This document shows positions 17,819 through 25,552 of a stretch of 64,000 nucleotides of DNA, one piece after another. Position numbers and translations under genes: made by a program. The DNA is from CAZZKG01 sp964654825 (GTDB lineage: Bacteria; Gemmatimonadota; CAZMKB01), in the NCBI GenBank assembly GCA_964654825.1, contig CAZZKG010000008.1, positions 1 to 64,000 of the forward strand, read 5' to 3'. The notes beneath the pieces are model-generated. The model was not told where the DNA came from. It saw only the letters and a program-made list of their open reading frames with translations, and made no database searches. Numbering within the stretch: position 1 is the stretch's first letter; each line of letters opens with the position of its first letter.

Positions 17819-18565
17819 TCAGCTCAAGCTATCCAGGAGTTCTTCATCCATATCGAAGTTGGAGGCAACCTTCTGAACATCATCGTGCTCCTCGAGGCTC
17901 TCCACGAGTTTAAGGACCTTCTCGGCGTCCTTTCCTTCGACCTTTACATAGTTGCTGGGAATCATCGCCACTTCAGCGCTCTCCACTTCGATACCCTTTT
18001 TGATGATGCAATCCTTTACTCTCTCGAGCTCCCCCACCTCAGTGGTAACCGTATAATGGCCCTCCTCCGAGGAAAAATCCTCTGCACCGCATTCGAGCAC
18101 GGTATCCAGGATAACATCCTCGCTGTATCTCCCGCCATCGATGTAAATCTGGCCCTTCTGAGTGAACATCCACGCCACACAGCCGCTGGAACCGATGTTC
18201 CCTCCGTGTTTCGTGAAGATATGCCGCACCTCGGCGATGGTCCTGTTTTTGTTGTCGGTGAGCACCTCGATAAAAATGGCCACTCCGCCCGGACCGTACC
18301 CCTCGTAGGTACCGCTCTCGTAGTGTGTACCGGGAAGCTCTCCGGTACCTTTCTTGATGGCACGCTGGATGTTGTCCTGGGGCATATTGTTGGATTTTGC
18401 ACTATCCACAGCGGTTCTGAGTCGTGGATTGGAATCAAGATCCCCACCACCCTCTTTCGCAGCGACCATGATCTCCTTGATGAGCTTGGTGAAAATGCGG
18501 CCGCGCTTGGCATCTTCCGCCGATTTTTTTCTTTTGATCGTGGACCACTTGGAATGACCGGACAT
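17819..18565 (-). CDS. yebC: YebC/PmpR-family protein (TACO1-like)
   Basis: 248 residues. Family members bind DNA as regulators in some bacteria, and more recent work links them to relief of ribosome stalling at proline stretches. N-terminal signature MSGHSKWSTIKRKKSAEDAK, then GRIFTKLIKEI, and YEGYGPGGVAIFIE in the middle. A good Shine-Dalgarno (GAGGAGACGTCAG) precedes ATG 18565. First gene of the long minus-strand run and immediately upstream of ruvC, a common arrangement. The run probably begins transcription in the 18566-18680 interval. Confidence 0.95.
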   Translation of the reverse strand: MSGHSKWSTIKRKKSAEDAKRGRIFTKLIKEIMVAAKEGGGDLDSNPRLRTAVDSAKSNNMPQDNIQRAIKKGTGELPGTHYESGTYEGYGPGGVAIFIEVLTDNKNRTIAEVRHIFTKHGGNIGSSGCVAWMFTQKGQIYIDGGRYSEDVILDTVLECGAEDFSSEEGHYTVTTEVGELERVKDCIIKKGIEVESAEVAMIPSNYVKVEGKDAEKVLKLVESLEEHDDVQKVASNFDMDEELLDSLS

Positions 18566-18679
18566 CTGACGTCTCCTCGTATGACAAGCAGAAATTCACC
18601 CCGGATTATGAAAATATATCCCCGTCCCGGGAAAAAATCAACCTGCTCATCCAGACTGAAGCCCGGTGGATCAATGGTA

Positions 18680-18708
18680 TTGACACACATCTCCTGTTTG
18701 ATTTTAAT
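18680..18708 (+). promoter_or_regulatory. Sigma-70-type promoter ahead of the basic hypothetical protein
   Basis: TTGACA at 18680-18685, 17-bp spacer, TTTAAT at 18703-18708, in the divergent interval between yebC and the plus-strand gene starting at 18747. Confidence 0.65.
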
Positions 18709-18746
18709 AGGGATAGGGGTTAAACGAATCTCTGATCTTGAAACCG

Positions 18747-19157
18747 ATGACGAAAGGAAGGACACGCGCTGCCGTGGTGAATCACCCCGAGCTCAGGAGC
18801 CCTCCTCCCAGGCTGAAGAAAAAAAGGTTCGACCACACGGAAAAGGCGAAAAAGCGCCGGGACAGGAAAAAGAAACAGACGAAAGCCTCCGTAAAAAGGA
18901 AACTCCTGAAGGACTTCCGGAATGCGCAACACCACCTGAACATCTATAACAGGGTAACTGCACGGGAAGCTCTGAGCTTTCACCTTGAAAAGGCTCTCGA
19001 GGCCCTGGACAGCTGTCTCGAAACTCGGCCGGGCAACCACATGCTGAGAGCACAGCGATCCATCTGCCGGGATGAACTCTGGGAGATCCGGCGGCTCGAA
19101 AAGGTGGACACAAAACGAACAATCGAGATCATTATCGATCCCGACTGGCACGGCTGA
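18747..19157 (+). CDS. Basic hypothetical protein with TPR-like helices
   Basis: 136 residues from ATG 18747 (a TTG at 18738 extends it by three). The N-terminal half is very basic (runs such as RLKKKRFDHTEKAKKRRDRK), followed by a helical segment, REALSFHLEKALEALDSCLE, that resembles a single TPR pair, and a short C-terminal strand (TIEIIIDPDWHG). Codon choice (CTC GAG, CGG, AGG, ATC) matches neighbouring real genes, and a consensus promoter lies 40 bp upstream, so I prefer this strand over the antisense frame. No clear Shine-Dalgarno. Possibly nucleic-acid binding from its charge; no family recognised. Confidence 0.55.
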   Translation: MTKGRTRAAVVNHPELRSPPPRLKKKRFDHTEKAKKRRDRKKKQTKASVKRKLLKDFRNAQHHLNIYNRVTAREALSFHLEKALEALDSCLETRPGNHMLRAQRSICRDELWEIRRLEKVDTKRTIEIIIDPDWHG

Positions 19158-19419
19158 CCGGGGGGGAGAAAACCAGCGGCAGCATTGAGATGCGTCGGCT
19201 CTGACTTATCTGTCACCCCCCCCCGTAGGCATGGGGGAAAGGCCTCCCCGGAAGGAATTTCGTCGGGCACTATTCTTGCTATATATTGAGAGGGATGATT
19301 TTTCCCTCGTGGCATGGATACCGCAGGGCGAGTTGTCGGACTTCGTATGACGCGACACGTTTACCCGAACGGCAGGGAGACGTATCCTCGGTTTACGTCA
19401 CTTCCCTGCGCAGACTGTT

Positions 19420-21075
19420 ATGAAGGATCAGAACAGGACTAGAGAAGAGCTCCTCCGCGAGTTGGGCAGGCTGAGAGGTGAATACGAATCGATAGAGGGA
19501 CCCGTGTCGAAGCCCGGATCATCCGGAGACGGCCGGAACCCGGCCAGGAACTCGGGCGGTTCGAGTGAGATCCACACCCTCCTGGCCGCCATTGCGACCC
19601 GATTGATCGAATCGAAGCCGGAGGAGTTCGACGGCTGGACAAGGGAAACCCTCAGGGCAGTCGGGGAATTCACTGGTGCCCGGCGCTGTTTTGTCCTCCT
19701 CTTTCACGATCGGTCGAGAAGTGTGATAGAAGAAACTTTTGAGTGGTGTGTCGAAGGGACCGATCCGAGGATGCACAAACTCCGTGGGGTTGATGTCGAG
19801 GGCTTCCCATGGCTCATGCAGAAGCTGTCCCATCTCGAAATCCTGCAGGTATCTCAGATTTCGGAATTCCCACCCGAAGCGGAAACGGAAAAGAACCTCG
19901 CCGGCTCGCTGGGAATACACTCTGGTGTTTTTCTCGCTCTGATGAGGAGTGGTGTCATCCAGGGTATCCTCGGTCTCGCCGTCGATAAGGAAGACATCAT
20001 CAGGTCCGGAGAGACGTTGACACTTCTCCACGCCGTCGGGAAAATCATCGTATCCAAACTGGAACGCCGGCGGGAGAGAGAAGCCCTGTCCCATAACAAT
20101 ACTCAGCTTCACGCACTGTTCACCTCTACCCCCATCCCCCTGTTCGTAATCGATCACCACAGACGGATCCATCGGACCAACCGGGCCGCCCGGGCTTTCT
20201 GCGGACTCACCGAGGAGGAGATGTTGGGAAAGCGCATCGGGGGGGCGATGCACTGCGTGAACGACGCCTTAGGCATCGATGGTTGCGAATCGGCTCCGGC
20301 CTGTGAAGACTGCGTGCTTCGCAGAACCATCCTAGGCATTTTCGAAACAGGTGAAGAAATTCTCGGCCTCGAGACCGATCTGACGGTAGCGGGAAACGGC
20401 GGCAGCGAGACTCGGACGGTGCGGATCAACGCGTCTCTCTTCGATAAAACCGAGATACCGAGGGTTATTGTCGGACTCGAGGACATCACCGAGCAGAAAC
20501 GTACTGAGGCTGTAGTTTGGAAGGAGAGAGACATCGCACAGAAATACCTCGATGTCGTGAGAGTGATACTAGTTGCCATCGACTCGCACCAGCAGGTGAC
20601 ACTCATCAACAGGATGGGCTGCGAGATCCTGGAATATGGTGAAGAAGAAATCATCGGGAAGAACTGGTTCGACTGCTTCCTCCCGGACACGATAAAGGCA
20701 GAAGTGAAAGATGTGTTCAAAAGATTGATGGCGGGGGAGGTCGATACCAGAGGAGTCAAATACTTCGAGAATCCCGTCAGGACAAAAAGCGGGCGTGAAG
20801 TGCTCATCAGATGGCACAATACAATCCTCCGGGATGAGGAGGGGAATATCACAGGGACTCTCAGTTCCGGAGAGGACTTCACCGAGCAAAAACGCGCCGA
20901 AGAGGAACTGCTGCGACAGCGGATCAGGTTCGAAAAACTGCTGGAGGAACGGACGGCCGAACTCAGAGTATCGAACGATAACCTGCTGACGGAGAAAGCT
21001 GAACGGAAACGGCTCGAGGAGAAGCTGGCCCGGGTCCTCTCCCGGACCACCGGCGGCGGGAACAGAAGTAAATAA
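19420..21075 (+). CDS. GAF-PAS-PAS sensor protein without kinase domain
   Basis: 551 residues, no membrane segment, so cytosolic. A GAF domain (about 50-215), a PAS domain (about 225-360) and a second PAS domain (about 375-495, ending GEDFTEQKRAEEELL), then a coiled coil to the end (about 495-545). The first PAS carries a Cys cluster, CVNDALGIDGCES then CEDC, a pattern found in PAS domains that may bind metal or sense redox state. The expected HisKA/HATPase region is absent, so it must signal through a partner or is a truncated kinase. ATG 19420 has only a weak Shine-Dalgarno. Confidence 0.8.
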   Translation: MKDQNRTREELLRELGRLRGEYESIEGPVSKPGSSGDGRNPARNSGGSSEIHTLLAAIATRLIESKPEEFDGWTRETLRAVGEFTGARRCFVLLFHDRSRSVIEETFEWCVEGTDPRMHKLRGVDVEGFPWLMQKLSHLEILQVSQISEFPPEAETEKNLAGSLGIHSGVFLALMRSGVIQGILGLAVDKEDIIRSGETLTLLHAVGKIIVSKLERRREREALSHNNTQLHALFTSTPIPLFVIDHHRRIHRTNRAARAFCGLTEEEMLGKRIGGAMHCVNDALGIDGCESAPACEDCVLRRTILGIFETGEEILGLETDLTVAGNGGSETRTVRINASLFDKTEIPRVIVGLEDITEQKRTEAVVWKERDIAQKYLDVVRVILVAIDSHQQVTLINRMGCEILEYGEEEIIGKNWFDCFLPDTIKAEVKDVFKRLMAGEVDTRGVKYFENPVRTKSGREVLIRWHNTILRDEEGNITGTLSSGEDFTEQKRAEEELLRQRIRFEKLLEERTAELRVSNDNLLTEKAERKRLEEKLARVLSRTTGGGNRSK

Positions 21076-21153
21076 CTCATTGTCCTGCTATCAATTACAC
21101 CCCTTCGACATGCCTCCTGCCACATAGCCCACATCACACTCATACCACACTGG

Positions 21154-21182
21154 TTGACAAAACCGGTTTCTTGTGATACAAT
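21154..21182 (+). promoter_or_regulatory. Promoter of the selenoprotein candidate
   Basis: TTGACA (21154-21159), 17-bp spacer ending in GTGA, TACAAT (21177-21182). It lies 60 bp ahead of the ATG at 21242, in the gap after the sensor gene. The GTGATACAAT end is shared with the promoter at 36647-36675. Confidence 0.75.
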
Positions 21183-21241
21183 TTCCGGTAACATGATGTG
21201 AACACTGTCCTTCACCCACTTCACGCGAAGGAGGAACAGGG

Positions 21242-22270
21242 ATGAGGAAATTCATTCTTTTCCTGATGGTAATGCTGCTTACCGTACCAGCCCTGGTTAT
21301 GGGCGGTACGGACCGTGTGGTCCTGGCCGAGCTCGGAACCGCAACCTGGTGAAACTATTGCCCGTACGCTGATGACGCCCTCGACAGGTTGTGGGGGGAA
21401 TTCGGACGACAAGAGTTCATCGCTCTTTGCTACCATCCAACCAGTGACGAGTTCGGAACCACCGAGACGCAGAACCGACTCAACTGGTACGGACTTTCAG
21501 GATATCCCACCTGCTGGTTCGACGGCACCGACCCTTACGTAGGAGGGAGCAACTTCACCTACCAGGGATACCGGACCAGGGTAACCAGCCATCTCAACGA
21601 TCCCGCTCCCGTATCCATCGATCTCACAGGATACGTTGACGCTTCCAGCGGGTCGGTCGACGCCCATATCGAAGTGCTGGATGAGGTGACGCAGACCAGT
21701 GTCGTCGTACAATTCGTGGTATATGAGGATTACGCACAGTCGGGCTTCACAGAGTACCGCTTCGTGGTCCGGGACATCCTGCCTTCCCAATCTCTCGGCA
21801 TATCTCAGCCGGGCGAGAGTGCGGACTTCACCGCTAACTTCAACGTCCAGACCGCCTGGGATGAATCCGAAATCGGCGTTGTGGTCTTTGTACAGTCGAT
21901 GAGTTCCAAGGAGATTCTCCAGGCCGCGAAACTTTCCGATGTCATCACGACGTGGTCACCCCAGTCACCGACCGTGGTGCGGGGGACCGATCTCACCATG
22001 GATGCCGTTATCGAGAATGTAACCCCGGGCTCCGAAAACGCTGATTTCTGGCTCGAGGTGTATCTGCCCAACGGTGAGCCGTACACCGGGAATCCGGTAC
22101 TGGGTCCGGTCAATTTCACGGTGCCAAACGGCTTTCTTAACACGTTCAATCCCAGTCTGTTCATACCGGGTACCGCACCACTCTGGACCTTTACCTTCAA
22201 GGGCAGAGTCGGAGAATACCCGTGGGACATCTGGCAGACCAGCAGTTTCGATGTGACGGTTACGGAATGA
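21242..22270 (+). CDS. Secreted thioredoxin-fold protein with in-frame UGA at the active site: probable selenoprotein
   Basis: 342 codons from ATG 21242, which has a very strong Shine-Dalgarno (AAGGAGGAACAGGG), to TGA 22268-22270. Residues 1-21 form a signal peptide (MRKFILFLMVMLLTVPALVM). Codon 37 is TGA (21350-21352) and sits where a thioredoxin-like protein has its first catalytic Cys: GTATW-[TGA]-NYCPYADD, that is UxxC. Downstream, GYPTCWFDG matches the cis-Pro loop of thioredoxin-fold proteins of the Omp28-like kind. A beta-rich C-terminal part (about 150-342) follows. Apart from codon 37 the frame is fully open. A SECIS-like hairpin follows the TGA, and a perfect terminator follows the gene. 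Expected role: periplasmic or surface thiol-disulfide chemistry. The alternative is a nonsense-mutated pseudogene, but the odds of hitting exactly this codon are low. Confidence 0.75.
21374..21398 (+). promoter_or_regulatory. Putative bacterial SECIS hairpin downstream of UGA 21350
   Basis: Stem CCCUC-G-AC (21378-21385) pairs with GU-G-GGGGG (21391-21398) with one G.G mismatch or bulge (G83/G93) and one U.G pair; the apical loop is AGGUU (21386-21390). The loop starts 33 nt after the UGA and has G in its first two positions, within the published limits for bacterial SECIS elements (apical loop 16-37 nt from UGA, G in the first two loop bases). The bulge two pairs below a GGU loop echoes E. 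coli fdhF. Hand fold only. Confidence 0.6.
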
Positions 22271-22344
22271 TGGAAGATGAAACGGGTTTGATCGACCGAT
22301 GATATCGGGTCGCCCCCGTTTCGTAACAGACACACACAATACAT

Positions 22345-22387
22345 GTGCCGGGGATCCGTCGGTGAGGAACCCCGGCACTTTTATTTT
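22345..22387 (+). terminator. Rho-independent terminator of the selenoprotein candidate
   Basis: Perfect 9-bp stem GTGCCGGGG (22345-22353) and CCCCGGCAC (22370-22378), 16-base loop, followed by TTTTATTTT. Lies 75 bp after the stop of the plus-strand gene and before the convergent M1 peptidase gene. Confidence 0.9.
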
Positions 22388-22414
22388 CGAGAATCAATCC
22401 CCGGCAGGGTAATT

Positions 22415-24586
22415 TCAGAAGGTGTAAATCAGCGGATTGGTCTCCCCCTGTCTCACTCCCTTCTCGCCTATCGTGCCCCCGTTGAACGAGAGGTATCCGT
22501 AATTCCCGTAATGAACGATTTTCCTGGATGGAGCCGCGACTTCTTCGAGGTTACTGCCGCAGAGAAAGACGACCGCTTTCTTCGAATTGAAGGGGTTCCG
22601 TATCACAATCACCACACTCGCGGGATCTGCGATGTCCTTCCCGTTCAGGAGGAATCCGCCTTTATCGAACGAGAACCCCCGGGGAAGATATCGCATCAGC
22701 TTCTTCGCGATCACGTTCTCATCGGGGCGGCCTATCACGAACAGGGAGCGGGTGCGGAGATCGGATTCCGTCAGCTCTTCATCCGGCATGATCCTGACCT
22801 GCTCCTCCTTCCCCTTGAAGACCTGCGCGATATCCCGGTAATCATCCTCCCCGGCGTCCGATCCGCCCGAGGGAACAATCAAGATAGCGTTCTTGTCACC
22901 GAGAACAGTCGAGATGGTCGGTTCTATCTCGAGTGGATCGAGCCGTCTGAACACATCACAGTGCTGATCGATGAGCAGTCTCGAAGGAGGACTGTCCGCC
23001 CGTATCCTGAATTCTTCCGAGAAATCCGAGAGAGCGACGAGTTCCTCGATATTTCCCGTTTCGGTCTCGAGAATGACCGGTATGTGGAGTCGATAGAAAT
23101 CATCATCATCGATGACCTGCTTGAGTCTGAAAAAGACCTCATATTCCTCATCCTTCTTCTTTTTCTTCACATTGTCCAGCCGGACAATGGGTGCCCCTTT
23201 CCTGTCGACCCACTGATCGAAGTACCAATCCATATCTTCCATGGCGATCTCGCTGAAAATGCTCTGGATGTCGTCCCAGCCGGCTTTTTTAAACAGGTAC
23301 CTCATGTAAAGAGTCCTGAGGGCTCTCACGAACTTGGCCTCACCCATATAGCTCCTCAGTTGATGAAAGATCATCGCGACCTTTCCGTAGCCAAGTGCCC
23401 GGGTGGCCGGTGTTGTCCTGCTTGTAAAAGACCGTACCGGTTGATCGTTCTCACCGTTGACATATACCGTGTAGTCCCGTAGCAGATTTTTCCGGTATTC
23501 GACTCCTTTCTCAACCGATTGCTCCTCCTTGTAGTGATGATCGGCGAGATAGGTGGTGAGCCCCTCACACCAGTTGCCCCGTTTATAATGGACAAACACC
23601 CCGTTACCCCACCAGTTGTGAAGCACCTCGTGCCCGAGTGAAGTGTAGACAATGAAGGGCAGCCTGATTACTCTGCTTCCTAGAAGTGTAAACGAAGGCA
23701 TGCCGTACCCGGTTGGGAAAAAATTTTCTACGATGGCGAATTTTCCGTACGCGTAAGGACCGATCATCTCTTCGTACATGTCAATATACCGTGCTGTGGC
23801 TTCGAGATACGATTCGACGAGGTCTTTCGATTCGGGCATGAAAAAAGCGTAGATCTCGATACCGGCGTGATGGAGGACGGTCACTTCCCACTTCCCCATG
23901 ATCAGATAGATTGCATCACTCGGACAATTCGACACCCAGGTCGTGATTACCGAACTCCCCGCATCCTCCCTCGAGACCTGCCTCCCCTGGGAGACGGTCT
24001 CGTAGCCCTCCGGAGTGACCGTCGTGAGATGGAAACGGGTCATCGAGCCCTCGAATACCGGGTACCAGAAACTCACCTCACTGAGAAACGCCCCTCGTTC
24101 CTCGATGAGACCGGATGTCTCATCGGCGATGCTTGTCCTTGAAAACTCAGGGACGGTAAGCGAGTCGAATATCACACCCCGGTAACGCACCTCCAGATTG
24201 ACGGGATCATCGCCCCAGGACCCCTGGACACGCACGAGTCTGGCGTTTTTGTAGGCTTCTTCCCCTCCTTCACCTGCATCTTCCACAATATCGGCGATCC
24301 GGTAATCGACGATTTCCTCGAAAGGAACGTCTTCTTCATCGATCCTCACGCCATCGATTTTGAGTGATTTATTTAGAAAAAAAGCTAGAGAACCGTCTAC
24401 GGGGAAAACTTCCATCCTGTCAACCGCTTTGAGACTGTGTTCGGCAGGTGACAGCTCGATGTCGATCACGTGTGAAACTGCAGCAGGGTCCCATCCGGTC
24501 CCGAAAGTCATCGAGGCGAACGAGAATGAAAATATTGTCATCACACCGAATATCACAACACTGAAAATTATCGAAGGACGGTCCAT
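22415..24586 (-). CDS. M1-family (gluzincin) metallopeptidase, exported
   Basis: 723 residues. A hydrophobic N-terminus (about 6-25) serves as signal peptide or anchor. Zinc site HEVLH at 319-323 with the third ligand Glu341 in NWCEGLTTYLADH; the spacing is one residue shorter than in classical M1 aminopeptidases but matches the bacterial subgroup with GNW[CS]EGL. The substrate-binding strand GAMEN is replaced by PTGYGMPSFTLLG (291-303). A C-terminal beta-sandwich-like region (about 550-723) lacks a recognised name. Probably trims peptides outside the cytoplasm. The start is ATG with GGAGGGAACG upstream. Confidence 0.88.
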   Translation of the reverse strand: MDRPSIIFSVVIFGVMTIFSFSFASMTFGTGWDPAAVSHVIDIELSPAEHSLKAVDRMEVFPVDGSLAFFLNKSLKIDGVRIDEEDVPFEEIVDYRIADIVEDAGEGGEEAYKNARLVRVQGSWGDDPVNLEVRYRGVIFDSLTVPEFSRTSIADETSGLIEERGAFLSEVSFWYPVFEGSMTRFHLTTVTPEGYETVSQGRQVSREDAGSSVITTWVSNCPSDAIYLIMGKWEVTVLHHAGIEIYAFFMPESKDLVESYLEATARYIDMYEEMIGPYAYGKFAIVENFFPTGYGMPSFTLLGSRVIRLPFIVYTSLGHEVLHNWWGNGVFVHYKRGNWCEGLTTYLADHHYKEEQSVEKGVEYRKNLLRDYTVYVNGENDQPVRSFTSRTTPATRALGYGKVAMIFHQLRSYMGEAKFVRALRTLYMRYLFKKAGWDDIQSIFSEIAMEDMDWYFDQWVDRKGAPIVRLDNVKKKKKDEEYEVFFRLKQVIDDDDFYRLHIPVILETETGNIEELVALSDFSEEFRIRADSPPSRLLIDQHCDVFRRLDPLEIEPTISTVLGDKNAILIVPSGGSDAGEDDYRDIAQVFKGKEEQVRIMPDEELTESDLRTRSLFVIGRPDENVIAKKLMRYLPRGFSFDKGGFLLNGKDIADPASVVIVIRNPFNSKKAVVFLCGSNLEEVAAPSRKIVHYGNYGYLSFNGGTIGEKGVRQGETNPLIYTF

Positions 24587-24732
24587 CGTTCCCTCCGCGA
24601 CGGGTGACCGGCTTCACCCGCCGTCGTGATCACCCGTATCTGGTACGCAAGAAATTTATCAGCACAACTGCCGGATACCGCGCGGCAGTTTAAATGATCC
24701 AGACTCTTTTCACACTTCTCCCGGCCGGGATC

Positions 24733-25362
24733 TTAATAAAGATAGTCGATCCCCAGGCCGACCTGAAGTTCCGTCGAGTTACCGAACATGAGGTCGAGCT
24801 CGAAGTGAGCCGCCAGATTATCCCTGAACTGAAACTGGTTACCGATCGGGAGGATACCCCCGAAGTCGGATTTACTCGCGCCGAGCCGCGAGAAACGGGA
24901 CACTCCCAGAAGAATCCCGGCATACGGAGAGAGCAGAGCATCGCTGCCTTCCATAGGGAACGTCCTCCCCAGTTGAGGTCCGAAACCGATTGTCAAAATA
25001 GTGGTACTACTGCCGGTCCACACGTCGAACACTCCCGCGAGTGTCAGATCAACATCATCTCCCATCGACTCCTGCATCACACCATACCTGAAATCAGCAC
25101 CGAAAACAAACATGGTAACTTTTGAATCTCTCGAAAACCCGATCTTCGGAGATATGTCGATTCCCTCGGCCATCCCGTAACGGGCATGGGCAACCCAGGC
25201 GAACGAGGGGAAAGATCCGAGCACAAGATCTGTTCCAACCGCGAGCTGCTTCTCTTCCATCACCTGCGCGGACCAGTAGATCCCCGCCTGGGAAAAACCG
25301 CTCCTGGGGATTATCACGAGCAACACCAGCGCACAAACAACCAGCAGACTTCTCGATTTCAT
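24733..25362 (-). CDS. Small outer-membrane beta-barrel protein
   Basis: 209 residues. Signal peptide MKSRSLLVVCALVLLVIIPR to about GFSQA (residue 26). The mature part has alternating strands rich in Gly and aromatics (MFVFGADFRYGVM, ELQVGLGIDYLY) and ends in Tyr, typical for proteins assembled by BAM, probably an 8-stranded barrel. No enzymatic motif. Strong Shine-Dalgarno GGAAGGAGGGAGTCC. Transcribed divergently from the M14 peptidase gene. Confidence 0.78.
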   Translation of the reverse strand: MKSRSLLVVCALVLLVIIPRSGFSQAGIYWSAQVMEEKQLAVGTDLVLGSFPSFAWVAHARYGMAEGIDISPKIGFSRDSKVTMFVFGADFRYGVMQESMGDDVDLTLAGVFDVWTGSSTTILTIGFGPQLGRTFPMEGSDALLSPYAGILLGVSRFSRLGASKSDFGGILPIGNQFQFRDNLAAHFELDLMFGNSTELQVGLGIDYLY

Positions 25363-25421
25363 GGACTCCCTCCTTCCGGCTCACTGAAATGGTTCCTTAC
25401 TCGCTCCCGGTGTTACCTAAG

Positions 25422-25448
25422 ATTATAAAGTACGCGAAACCGTGTCAA
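25422..25448 (-). promoter_or_regulatory. Possible promoter of the outer-membrane barrel gene
   Basis: On the minus strand TTGACA (25448-25443) and a perfect TATAAT (25427-25422), but with a short 15-bp spacer. Confidence 0.4.
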
Positions 25449-25552
25449 CTGTTTTTCAAAACGGGATGTTTGACAGGTTCTGTAAAGGGCTTTAACTTGT
25501 AAAAAACACACTTGCAGTCAGAATTGATGTTTACCACAAAAAGGAGCAATCG

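Noticed and set aside
17660..18949. Plus-strand open frame of over 400 codons
   Set aside because: Antisense to yebC and part of ruvC; no recognisable motif.
18720..19151. Minus-strand frame opposite the basic hypothetical protein
   Set aside because: Codon use and the promoter at 18680-18708 favour the plus strand; the minus product looks like a random Pro/Phe-rich shadow.
22343..23482. Plus-strand open frame opposite the M1 peptidase
   Set aside because: The minus strand carries HEVLH and the third zinc ligand; the plus frame also covers the terminator stem.
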